A stretch of 64,000 nt of DNA. Origin: Posidonia oceanica. Its lineage: Eukaryota > Streptophyta > Magnoliopsida > Alismatales > Posidoniaceae. Below the pieces are notes generated by a model. It worked only from the letters and a program-made list of their open reading frames with translations, had not been told where the DNA came from and made no database searches. The stretch covers positions 17,936,001 to 18,000,000 of the forward strand of contig JAZBRS010000054.1 of assembly GCA_037176725.1 (NCBI GenBank), written 5' to 3'. How positions within the stretch are numbered: the first letter of the stretch is position 1; each line of letters opens with the position of its first letter. Below are positions 1-11,020 of this stretch, in pieces. The translations under genes and the position numbers were made by a program.

Positions 1-622
1 AGTCTTGCTTTTTCGCCTGTATTTGCATTAGGACAATGATGCTTACTGCCTGGAGTTCTCATGGACCAGGGTTCGCCCGGTTCAGAACACAGACAGCGTT
101 GCTGAGCACTTAGATTGTACGTTTAATTCCTTGCATGCATTCTATCACTTAGAACACACATTTGAGCATCTAATTAGGCATTCATGGCACTTAGGCATTC
201 AAAGTATGCATTTTCTGGCAAAGCGAGCGAGTTAGCCTAGAAAGACTGACTTCTCGGGCGTGTTGAGGGTGCCTAACACCTTCCCCCAGCGTAATAGGAG
301 TCCTTACCGTTTCTCTGGCCCGTAATGACCCTTTTGCCCTTGTCTTTGGCACGAGTCATCCATTTTTGCATAGCATTGCATCTATTTGTGTGGTTTTGCA
401 TGTTTTTCCCCGATTTTCCTTGTCGCCCGACTTAATAGACTAAGTGGTGACTCCCTTTTTCTTCTCTTTTTTCTTCCCTTTGGCTTTTCGCCTCTGTTTT
501 CGGTGTTTTGAGTCGAGTTTCCTCCCCGAATCACCCACTAATAGTGAACCTGATTTTCCAATCAGTGCACGTGAGCTCTGGTAGCGTCCACGGACGATCA
601 CGAAGCTCACGGGATCGCTACA
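1..622 (+). mobile_element. 5' LTR of outer element, 3' portion only
   Basis: Positions 1-622 align base by base with 40604-41224, the last 621 bases of the 3' LTR, with roughly 45 mismatches by eye, many of them C/T or G/A. The LTR ends in TACA at 622, two bases before the primer-binding site. It includes the block with TGCCTAACACC near 270-283 that recurs in every LTR of the window, and a degenerate PBS-like decamer at 445-454. The 5' end of the LTR lies upstream of the window, so the outer element's 5' target duplication cannot be seen. Confidence 0.93.
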
Positions 623-623
623 G

Positions 624-641
624 TGGCGACTCCGCTGGGGA
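624..641 (+). other. Primer-binding site of outer element
   Basis: TGGCGACTCCGCTGGGGA lies two bases after the LTR end, the expected place for minus-strand primer pairing. The same motif type is used by Ogre/Tat elements, where it has been reported as complementary to a tRNA-Arg 3' end; that identity is from memory and was not checked against a tRNA here. Confidence 0.85.
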
Positions 642-1733
642 TACTAGACTTTGGCTTTTGTTTTGGCTTTCTTACCGCTTGCTTTTTGTGCTTTCGCTTG
701 CCTTATGCTTTTGCATGCCTTGCTTGCTTACCTGCTTGCTTGTTTATTTACTTGCTTTATGCCATGTTGGCTTGCACTGCTTTATTTTCTTGCATTACAT
801 GCCTAAATACTTGCTTGGCACACTAATGCATGCCTTTTGAGTGGTAATTGCTTTGTTTAACACCCTTGCTATGCCACTGCACACGCACATGCCCTGCATA
901 CTATGTCTTTTGACATGCTAAGTGTTTCTTTCCACTATCATGTCCACATACACTTGCACATACCATGCCCATGCCTTTTGCTGTGATGTGTGTTGATTGC
1001 CTGCCATGTTTGGGTGTTTCCTTCCCCATTTTTCATCTAGGCTTAAGGACAAGTACAGACTAGCTGTCCCCTCCCCTTGGCAAATAAAAACAGCAAGTAA
1101 AAGTCAAATCTTGGATCTACTAGAGGCCTCAACACACCTTCACCCCTTGGGTTAATAAAACACACAAGATTAAAAAACTTTAATCATTTTGCATGAAGCA
1201 TCATATAGGGCATGCATCTTCTCATCCCTAAGTCTACCTATTAGTTTGAGAAGGACGGTCCCGGTCTCTTGTTCAGCTGCTTTGGCACAGAGCGAGTCGA
1301 TCGGTCAGTCCCCCCTTGTTAGGGGTCGCGTCGGTGTTACTAGCGGGTATAGCTCATGCTTAGGCAGGGTCAAGGCCACTATTGCACCACCTGTCATACC
1401 TGAGCTCTGGGCCAGGGTCTAGACGGGAGCCTTACTTTCTGACCGAGTCGGTGACCTACACACTTGTGAGTCTGAATTTGACAACTTACTGGGACACACT
1501 AGATTGCTGAGAGAGAGCATGCTAGATAGCATACCATCTGCATGATTGCATTCATACCACTAACTAAACAATTGCATCTTTTCTTTCAGGTTCTAACACC
1601 TGTTTGCTTTGTCTGCAACAGAGATCAGTGAGCGAGTTCCCTTGTCGGGGCTTGAGTGCTTCGCTTCACTGACACCTCTGTTCTGTCTCCTGTTTTCGAC
1701 CCTCCCTTTCCTGAGCTATTCGGCTTTGCGAAC
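642..1733 (+). other. 5' untranslated leader of outer element
   Basis: About 1.1 kb between PBS and the first gag-like codons. It begins with a degenerate TTGCTTGC/GCATGC-rich stretch (about 650-1000) and contains only short chance ORFs. Two pyrimidine tracts ending in AG (around 1589 and 1620) look like splice acceptors, which would fit a spliced leader, but no matching donor could be assigned. No other feature seen. Confidence 0.6.
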
Positions 1734-4192
1734 ATAGCTCCTCCTAGGCGTCCTTCTTCATCTTTCCATCGTAGCTTTATTCTTACCCGCTCTTGGTCAA
1801 AAAATTGCCCAACGCACTCTTGAGCCCCTGCTCACTCCTGTTGCTCCAGAGGGGACTTATGTTTCAGCCCCTCCGACTCTCGTTTCCATTCCTCATGTGC
1901 CCTTGGTGACACCAGGGTTTCCCCCTCTGTCGCCTAGGGCACCCGAGCATCCTGTGGGGCATTGGTAGACTCACACTACTCTGGACCCAGTCACTGATCC
2001 CATCTTGGTGACCTATGCTCGCACTCCGGAGGCGCCTCTGACCCCACCTTCCTTAGGTCTTGTCACTTCTGACGCCCACCCTGCTGCGGCGACTTCTGCC
2101 TTAGGATCTTATCCTCCTGGACAGTTTGAGTCCTCTCCCTTGCATCTGGTCCCTCGTCGGCACTACAATTCAGTATTCCCACTGACGGGACCCCTGAAGA
2201 GCGGTACCAGCGTTTGGCGGAACTTGCCCAGATCTTTCAGGGCATGGCTCTGTCTGCCCGCCCTCCTCCAGCTCTTTCTGCACTTGAGATCCCTTCGCAT
2301 CCTGTTCCTACTCTCCAGGCATTCCCTGCTGCCCTACCGCCCCAGCCATCACCCCAGCTGCTCTCTGCTCTAGTGATAGGGGTGCAACCTCCCCCTCTGC
2401 ACACACTTCATTCACCGCACAGCATGCACCTCCACCACCCGGTGGCCAGCCGCTCGGGCTGGTTCGAGCACAGCACTTCTCTGGCCTGTTGCCTGGCATC
2501 GTGCCACTACAACAGCTGTTGCTCCTACAATCTCCACAATTCACTACACAGCATCCTACATACCCCCATCCAGTGCATCAGCAATTTCCCCCTCTTGCAT
2601 ACTTTGCACCACCCATAGCACCCACTACACATCTGCATGGATACACCGGCGATCCCGTTGCTTCACCAGGCGACGTGATGGTGGACCCAGAGGAGCACCT
2701 CGGTGCGACCCATACAGCGTATGTAGTCCCTGCCCCTGATGTCCCATCTCCTTTGGCACCAACTCCAGAATCCAACGACGACAAGTTCGCCGTTCTAGAG
2801 AAAGCACTTCGACAAGTGCAGGGCACGGACTTCCACTCCTACCAGTTCTGAGACCTCTGTTACTTTCCAGAGGCGGTACTCCCACCGAAATTCAAAATCC
2901 TGGCATTTGACAAATACAATGGTAGGGGCTGCCCCATCACCCATTTGAAGGCATATTGCGGAGATTTGGCTTAACTTCAAGCTGATGACAGGTTGTTGAT
3001 CCGCCTGTGTCAAAAGAGTATTACTGGCTCGGCCCTCAAGTGGTTCACGTCACTTGATATGGCCACTATCAATGCTTGGAACGACCTAGGCAGGGCATTC
3101 CTAGAACAGTACTCCTTCAATCTTGACATGGTCCCTAAGCGCGAGGACCTCGTCCCTCTCAAGCAGAGGAACAATGAGCCGTTCGGGGAGTACGTCGGCC
3201 GTTGGCACGCCCTAGCTGCACAAGTTCACGATAGACCCTCTGACGAGGAATCTATCGAGATTATCATTCGGGGCGCGCAACCATCCACTGGTGCTCTGCT
3301 TGCCATTTAGGCTATCACTAGTTTTGCATCTCTGATACGGGTCGGCACACTCGTGGAGAGCACCCTTCGGAGCGGCAATTTTCCAGCGCTCTCCATCTTC
3401 GCCAAGCAAGCCACATCCCCCAACAGCAGCGGTAGCAACAGCAACACCAACAACAACGGCAGCGGCAACAACAACAATCCTAGGAGGAGGGATCCCCCGC
3501 GGCCCGCAGTTGCTTATGTCGACTCTCCTACCGCTCCTGTCCACATGGTAGCTCTGCCCGGCCCGAATCAGGTAGTGTATGCACCCACACCTAATGCACC
3601 TCACACACTACAAATCACTACCACCGCCCAACCGGTCTTCTCAGCCTCACCGGTTCGGCAAGGACAACACCAAGGGCAGAGACGGCCCCATCCTCAGTGC
3701 CACTACACTTAGCTAGTGGAGCTGTTGAGTGTCGTCCTCCCCAAGGTCGCGTCACTCCTCATGCTCTCCGAAATCCACCTACCACCGAACCCTCTTCCGA
3801 GGTGGTATAGGACGGATCACTTCTGCGATTTTCACCGAGTAGTCGGGCACTCGACGAATAATTACTTCACTCTACGGGGAGTCGTGCAGGACCTGATTGA
3901 CCAAAAGGTCATCAGTATCAACAATCGGGAGGTAGCATCTTCTTCCACCCCTCCACCAGCATCCCCCTCTGTATTAGGAACAGCTCCCCATAATCCAAGC
4001 ATCGTCCACCAGTCTCTGCCTGAGCATTCTGGCCCAGGAGGCGCGGGGACTTCAGGTGTGCATTCTCTCTTCCCCTCTGGGCCCGCTACGTCTGTGGTGG
4101 ACCCTTCTGATCTGATTCAAGACCTTTCTGTCCTGTTTCTCCTTCTCTCTATCTTGCGGCGCTCGCCAGCTCTAAGTCAGGGATTCACATGA
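1734..4192 (+). pseudogene. gag: Outer element gag (broken)
   Basis: Gag forms the particle that packages element RNA. Similarity to the inner Gag begins at 1734 (IAP..RR stretch) and is clear from 2172: a short P-T-D-G region, a proline-rich segment, then the capsid-like core with motifs ITHLKAYCGDL and LKWFTSLDMATINAW (about 2930-3095) and QYSFNLDMVPKREDL (about 3109). A serine/asparagine-rich linker (3417-3480) precedes a zinc-knuckle-like segment C-x2-H-x4-H near 3830. The reading frame changes near 2165 and again near 4130-4190, and nonsense codons stand at 2849, about 2972, 3308 and 3710. The last knuckle cysteine seen in the inner element is a tyrosine here. Not functional. Confidence 0.85.
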
Positions 4193-5232
4193 TCCGACTG
4201 GACGCCAAGCCGGAGCGTACTACCGCGAGGCCCACCATACAACCAGAGGCTCAACCCTCCATCTGCTTGCAGGCCAGACCCCAGCCAGAGCCAGCACAGC
4301 CTCCCCAACAACAACCTTCACTTGCCTGCCAACCGGCAAATACCTTGGCAGCCCCTCTCGAGCTCGCAGCTCGTGTTCCCCTGGTTATTAACCTTACCAG
4401 GAATACCCACCGCGTTCATTACGACTACACCGCAGAAATGTGTGCGGATGTCATGCAGTCAGGGAGGGTGTACAGATCCGCTGCCCCAGCAACCAGACCA
4501 GCAGCCCCCATAGCCAGGCCTAACCCCCCTGAGCCTACTCCGCCTGTAAACCAACCACCAGCAGGCCCATCCCCACCTGTGAGCCAACTTCCAGTAAACC
4601 AATCCCCTGATCCCGCCTCTACAGAACCTACTACCAGAGCGACTATCCCCACCACCAAAAAAGACCAGCCTTCAGTTGACATAACAGCCAAGCTGAAAAA
4701 AGTAAAGGATGACATATCCATCTGGGACCAGATATATTCTTCAAATGAACACTGAGAGGCTTTTCTCCGCATGTTCCAGGCCGCCCATGTGTCCCAAACC
4801 ATCGAGCATTCAACTTTGGAAAGTATGGTAGGTATGATCATAGAGCCGCAGGTCATCTCTTTCTCGAGCGATGAATCGCCTCCAGCGGGGACTAACCATA
4901 ATCAGCCCCTATTCATCACGGTGCAGTTCAAAAGGATTCGCATTCCCCTCTCACTGGTCGATAATGGGTCAGGCCTTAACGTCTATCCCCTGCGCACAGC
5001 ATTGAAGCTCGGATTCAAAGTCGAAGATATCACACCAGTCGAGAAGGGAATGACCACTTTTGACAATACGCAACATGATTTTCTAGGGATCCTGGTTATT
5101 CCTCTTACCATTGGCCCGGTTCAATTCGATGTTGAGTTCTATATCGTCGACCTGGAGCCTTCTTTTAATCTTCTGCTTGGGCACCCTTGGTTGCACAAGC
5201 ATTAGGTGATCCCCTCAACCCTCCACCGTATG
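4189..5232 (+). pseudogene. Outer element Gag-Pro linker and N-terminal protease part
   Basis: A proline/glutamine-rich linker (4189-4660) is followed by the aspartic protease. The region around 4958-4990 encodes LVDNGSGLNVYPL, whose D-N-G-S takes the place of the usual D-S/T-G catalytic loop; the inner element has D-N-G-A, so D-N-G looks typical of the lineage. The LLLGHPWLHKH motif near 5170-5204 is the flap-distal conserved part. Stops occur at 4753 (TGA) and 5203 (TAG, glutamine in the inner copy). The gene is cut after 5232 by the inner element and resumes at 26746, where the codons for I-K-F-R follow directly. Confidence 0.85.
5228..5232 (+). other. Target-site duplication, left side of inner element
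   Basis: gtatg precedes the inner element and gtgtg follows it (26741-26745), one mismatch in five. Removing the element and one copy restores an uninterrupted protease codon order, which confirms the boundaries. Confidence 0.85.
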
Positions 5233-8200
5233 TGTAACCATGCGACCAAACGGCTCAAAAGAATGAAACGAGCCGAATCGTGGGTCACGGCAAAAAGAAG
5301 TAAAAACGGTGAAAACTGAAGAAAAGAAACAAACAAAATTTGGTGTCGCCACCTAGTCAATTTGCAAAGCCGGGAGACAAGGAAAACCGAAAAGATATGA
5401 AAACAAATAAAAGAAAACAAAGGATATGACACAAGGTCAAAGCGGGCCAAAGATTGGTTAAGGATTCCTATTACGCACGGGCAAGGTGTTAGGCACCCCC
5501 GTGCGCCCGAAAAATCGGTCTTTCTGGGCTAATCCACTTATTTGTGGTTAATGTTTACAATGTTGCAATTATAATACGCCCGAGAGCGATATGATATGCC
5601 ATGCTTGAACTCATGCTTATGCCTTTGAAAACATGCCTCAAATGTATGCTTAAATGCCATGATGTAGGTGGGAAAATAAATATGTATCCTATGTGTGTGC
5701 AGAATGCAAGATATCTTATACGTAATGAGGATGACAATGCTGGAAATGGTGCAACGGAGCTAGATGCAAGGACATGGAGATGTGATGTGTGTAAGAACGT
5801 AAATGCAGGGATCTAAGTGCAATTCAGGGAAACTACAGGGACGTAAGTGCAAAATGCCTTTATGTGCAAGCAATGCATGGTCTCCTACATGTTATGGGGC
5901 TAATGGTCCTTAAAAGAATGCATGAATGGTAGATGTAATGACTTAGGAGTGCTAAGAATGCAAAATATGCAAATGTAGGGACCTAAGTGCAATAAGGGAA
6001 AGCTATGGGGCTTATGAGCTAAATGAGACAAAGTATGAGGGCATGCATGGGCCTATGTGCAACAAAAATGGATGCAAGGGCTAAAATACAATTAGAATGA
6101 ATGCAATGGGCTTAAATGCTATTACATTAAATGTAGGGGTTTAAATGTAAATTAACACAATGTAGGGACTAAAATGTAAATGCCATGTGGGTAAGATGAG
6201 AATGTAGGGGCTAAAATGTAATTAGAATGAATGCAAGGGCTAAAATGCAATTATAGTAAATGTAAGGACTAATATGTGATTAAAATAAATGCAAGGTGAT
6301 TTGAATGTTTATTTAAATGATTAAATGCCTGTAAATGGGCCTAAATGTAAATATGCAAGTTTACAAGATCTAAGTGCAATGCAAAATGATGTAAATGCTT
6401 ACTTAGATGATAAAATGCATGAAAATGGACCCAAATGCAATTATGCAAAGTTATTGGACTTAACTGCAAATGTTGTGAATGCAATGTGGTTGTGAAAACT
6501 ATTTAAATGAAATGTAATGTATGAAGGACCCAAATGTAATAAAAAAATGAAATGGTGGCTCAAATGCTAATGCAAAATGATTCTAAAAGGATGAATTAAA
6601 CAAATGTAATGCAAAATGGACTTAAATGTGATAAAACTTTAATGCAGGATTAAATGCTAATGCAATGATACTCTAAAATGTAAAAATAAAGGGAATGCAA
6701 TGCAATGCAAAAAAGGACTTAAATGCAAATAAACTAAAATATTGTATTAAATGCCAAATGCCAAATGGACCAAGTTGTGAATAAACTAATGTGTGGGGTT
6801 AAAATGAGAATTAAATGGAATGCATGGACCTAATTGCAAATATAACAATATGCAGGACTAAAATGTAATGCAATAAAGTTCAGAAGGAAAGCTAAATGAA
6901 ATAAAACATGCATTGGACTTATATGCAAATGTGCTAACATGCAATAATAGTTAAAAAGAATTAAAATGAGATGCATGGGTGAATATGCAAATATATTGAA
7001 TGAATATGCAAATATATGCAAATATGTTAAAATACATGATCTAAAATGTAATGCCATGATATTTACAAAGGAATTAACATGAAATGTATGGATATGCAAA
7101 TATGATAAGAAGCACGATTTTAACATAATATAATAAAATTTGAAAACTATTTAATGAAATGCAAACTAAATGGACTTGGATGCAGTAAAAATAAAAGAAG
7201 GATCTAATAGTAAAGAAAGAAAATATAATAAACACAACATATGGACCTACTTACAATAAAAGTAAACTAACAGATTAAAGAACAATGTAAAACTTTGAAA
7301 ACAAATTAAATAAACTAAACAGGATCTGATTGTAAATAAATTAAACTAAATGACTTAAAGTTAAAATTAAATGGAAAGCTAACCTGGACTGGACTTGCAT
7401 GCAATGAGAATAAACTTACAGACAAAAGGATAAAGCAACAAAGTTAAAATGAAATACAAAACATACCTAGGCTAGACCTGCATGTAAATAAACAAAACTA
7501 CAGGACTAAAAGTTAATGTAATAAGATAAAAAAAAGATTAAATGATATCTGATACTGTAACAGGACTCAACTGCAAATAAAGTATTTTTTTTGGGTTTTT
7601 TGGCAATTTAATATGATTCAAACAGAGATTTCAATAAAAGTTATCAACAGATTGGACTAATAAGTAAATAAAACATATTTGGGATTTTTTTTTAGTAATG
7701 CAATATGGTTTAAAAATGAAATTAAATAAAACTTAACAACTGGCTGGACTTGTGTGAGAATACAACATACTTTTGGGTTTTATTTCAATGCAATACGGTT
7801 TTAAAAATGAAATTAAATGAAATTCAACTACTGATTGGACCTAAACGTAATAAAATAAACTTAAAAGAACTGAATGCAATGTAATGGTAAACTTAATAAG
7901 TTAGAAACAAAATAAAGGAAAACCTAACTAATGGTAATAAAAAAACGAAGATGAACAGTGGCTCCACCTACTTGTCGGGGAAGAAGGTCTGGACCGGCGC
8001 TCCAAGGGGGCGGTGCGGCATGGGCGGCGCTCGGGGGGCGGCGCGGACTGGCGGAGGCGCGGCGAGGCTCGACGGGGCTCAGCGAGGCAGCGGGCGGCGT
8101 GGCGCGGTGCTGCGCGATGTTGCACCGGCAGTCGGCGCCGAGGAAGAAGGCAACTCCGACGAGGTGCTAGCGGCGCACTAGGACTCGAAACGCGGAAAAA

Positions 8201-9849
8201 AAAAATATAGGGAGGAAGAGGGGAGCGAGGCAGTGCTAGGGGGAGGTTCGGTTACCTGTTGAAGCGCGCGGGGACGTCCGGTGAGCTCGTGGAAGTTCTG
8301 TGATTTTTCTGGTTTTTTTCTTCTCTCTGTCTGTGGCTCTCACCGGCGATGGCCTTTACAGGTGGGTTCGTGGTGGCTTGGTGGAGGCTGAGGGATGGTG
8401 GTGGTTGTGCTCAGGATGGCCTGTGTTGGTAGAACAAAGGGGTCTCCGGGCTCTGGTGTCTGTGGGTGTACAGTGTGGGTTATTTGTTGGAGTTCGATTG
8501 CTGAGGCAGAAAGGGAAGTCAGGAGTGGTGCCAGAGAGTGGGAGTCAAGAGCCGACGGGGGTGGAGGTCAGGTTAGTAGTGAATTATATTGGCTGGGGGG
8601 AGACTGAAATGGCAGCCGTTTTTAGTGGAGCGAAGGCCAAAGGCTGCTGGGATGTGAGGGGTTTGAAGGAGGTGGCGTAACGGCAAGGTGGAGTTAGGAA
8701 CTGGAGGGTCGTGGGCTCTGGTGGTGGTCGGGCTACTGAAGAAAAGGAGGGAAAGAAGAGGAGGAAGAAGGGGTCAGGGCTGAGAAGAACAAAAAAAAGA
8801 ACAAAGCAAAAGAGAAAGAGGAGTGGGCCGGGCCCAAAAGGAAGAGAAGAAAGAAAAAAAAAGAGAAAATGAAAGGAAATGGAAAAAAGAAGAAGAAGGA
8901 GAAACGAAAAAAAAGAAAGGAGGGAGGAAAAAGAAAAATAAAAATAAAAATAAAAAAGGGAATAGAATTTGGGTTTGGGATTAAGATTTGGGGATTTTGG
9001 ATTTTGGAATGAGATTAGAAATGGAAAGTTAGGATTTGGGATTTTAGGTTTAAATGGGATTAGGTTTTGATTTCGGTTTTGGTTGGTGTTTAGGGTTTAG
9101 GGTTTTGAGGATTTTTTTGGTTTTGGATTTGGTTTTGGTTGGAGTTTAGGGTTTAGGGTTTATTGTGGAAAAAGGAAAAGAAAGAAAGAAAGAGAGAGGG
9201 AAAGAAAGAAAGAAAGGAAGGGAGAAAGAAAGAAAGAAGGGAAGGGAAGAAAAGAAATTAAAGATCAAATAACATGGGATAAAATAAAATAAAGATAAAA
9301 TAAAGGGAAGAAAGGAGAATAAGTAGGGAGGAGCAAGAATGGGATAGGCCCATTGAAGAGCAAGAAAAGAAGGGAGAAAGAGAAGAGAAGAAAAGAAGGA
9401 GAAAGAGAAGGAGGATAAAGGGGAGAGAGAAAAGAATAATCAGGAGAGAGAAAAGGATAATGATGAGAGATAGGAAGAATAATGGCCTGAATTTGGAGGG
9501 ATTTTGTGTGGGTGTGTGACCTAGGATTTCTAGGGTTTGACCTAAGGTTTAATCTAGGGTTTTCTATGGTTCTAAATGGGATTTTTGAAGGATTTTGGAA
9601 GGACTTAGGGTTTAGGTTTGAGATGGGTTTTGGTTTAGGGTTTTGAGGGGATTTCTAGATTGTTTTACCTAGGTTTTCTAGGATTTTTGGATGGTTTTCT
9701 AGGTTGAAGAAAGGATGGATTTTCCTAGGGTTTTTGGATGGTTTTTTGGGTTAGGGTTTTGAGAGGGTTTTGAATGGGATTAGGGTTTGGGGTTTGGAAT
9801 CCACCCGAGAAGAGCCAATTAACCTAAAGCCAAAAATGGGGTGTCTACA
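5233..9849 (-). mobile_element. 3' LTR of inner element
   Basis: 4617 bp, starting TGTAGACACCCC and ending GTTACA when read on the minus strand, and paired with 22155-26740. Composition is zoned. In element sense it has a T/C-rich start with AAACCCTAA motifs (9780-8990), a C/T-rich tract (9430-8740), a very GC-rich patch (8180-7960), a ~1.8 kb AT-rich core built of degenerate TTGCATTTA-like words (7950-5900) and a 3' end with a PBS-like decamer (5342-5351). ORFs inside it are chance readings; the two copies share them because the LTRs are duplicates. Confidence 0.95.
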
Positions 9850-10010
9850 GATGCCCCTCCTTAAGCGAGGTCAAGCGGAGTGAGACTGTCGCTCAGGGTT
9901 GATGAGACACCCCACCCGATGCCGATGAGAGCCATATGTTACTGTTGGCGTGAGTCACTTACTCGACGGATACACCGAAAATCATGACCCATTGCCGTAA
10001 TGCAAATGCT
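9850..10010 (-). other. PPT and conserved pre-LTR block of inner element
   Basis: Read on the minus strand, a purine run ending GGAGGGGCATC abuts the 3' LTR start and is the expected plus-strand primer (PPT). The preceding ~150 bp, including GGGTCATGATTTTCGG and the GTGTATCCG that follows it, closely matches the outer element at about 37690-37841, although much of the surrounding 3' region does not align. Confidence 0.8.
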
Positions 10011-10139
10011 AATGTATACGCTAGGACGCAATGCTGATGATACGCTGGTGCTCATATGTGCTGAACTCTGTTAGGGGTGCGCGAGCGATGCATGTGTATG
10101 TGATGTTGATGTAAGATGATGTGTTGACGGTGATGAGAA

Positions 10140-11020
10140 TCACTGAGCCGGTGGCTCCAAACGAAAACAAAGATAAAGATTGCCGAGTCGGTAGCTCGAG
10201 GCGAGAATAGGAAAGTAAAGATCGCTAAGCCAGTAGCTCGAGGCGAAAGTAGGAAAGTAAAGATCGCCAAGCCGGCAGCTCGAGGCGAAAGCAGGAGTGT
10301 AAAGATCGCCAAGCCGGCAGCTCGTGGCGAAAGTAGAAATGTAAAGATCGCTGAGCCGGCAGCTCGAAGCGATAGCAGGAGTGTAAAGATTGTCGAGCCG
10401 GCAGCTCGAGGTGAAAGCAGAAATGTAAAGATCGCCGAGCCGGTAGCTCGAGGCGAAAGCAGGAATGTAAAGATCACTGAGCCGACAGCTCAAGGCGATA
10501 GCAGGAGTGTAAAGATCATCGAGCCGGCAGCTCAAGGCGACAGCAGGAATGTAAAAATCGCCGAGCCGGCAGCTCGAGGCGAAAGTAGGAATGTAAAGAT
10601 CGCCGAGCCGGCAGCTCGAGGCAATAGCAGGAATGTAAAGATCACCGAGCCAGCAGCTCAAGGCGATAGCAGGAATGTAAAGATCGTTGAGCCGGCAGTT
10701 CGAGGCGATAGCAGGAATGTAAAGATTGTCGAGCCGGTAGCTCGAGGCGAAAGTAGAAATGTAAAGATCACCGAGCCAGCAGCTCGAGGCGATAGTAGGA
10801 ATGTAAAGATCACCGAGCCGGTAGCTCAAGGCGAAAGTAGGAATGTAAAGATCGCCGAGCCGGCAGCTCGAAGCGATAGCAGGAATGTAAAGATCGCCAA
10901 GCCGGTAGCTCGAGGCGAAAGCAGAAATGTAAAGATCGCCGAGCCGACAGCTCGAGGCGATAGCAGGAGTGTAAAGATTGCTGAGCCGGTAGCTCGAGGA
11001 GAGAACAAAAAACAAAGATC
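10140..11020 (-). repeat. 42-bp tandem hairpin array of inner element (~21 units)
   Basis: About 21 units, nearly all exactly 42 bp, with plus-strand core gccgagccggcagctcgagg. Each unit holds an inverted repeat CGAGC-CGGCA-GCTCG, extendable through CGCC/GGCG with a two-base bulge. Unit differences are mostly transitions. Because 42 is divisible by three, long open frames of 14-residue repeats appear on the minus strand (10140-11015 and others); these lack any recognisable protein character and are best read as by-products. The array lies between integrase and the 3' LTR. Confidence 0.93.

Noticed and set aside
508..840. 110-codon ORF across the LTR end, PBS and leader
   Set aside because: It spans functional non-coding sites and has low-complexity content.
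6830..7126. 98-codon ORF, almost identical at 23752-24048
   Set aside because: The copies match because they are the two LTRs of one element; composition is AT-rich word repeats and no domain is visible.
9087..9165. Interstitial telomere
   Set aside because: Only two adjacent TTTAGGG pairs and scattered single motifs, repeated at the same place in both LTRs; better read as LTR promoter-side motifs.
10140..11015. 291-codon minus-strand ORF
   Set aside because: Same reason: a 14-residue repeat made by the 42-bp array, open in more than one frame.
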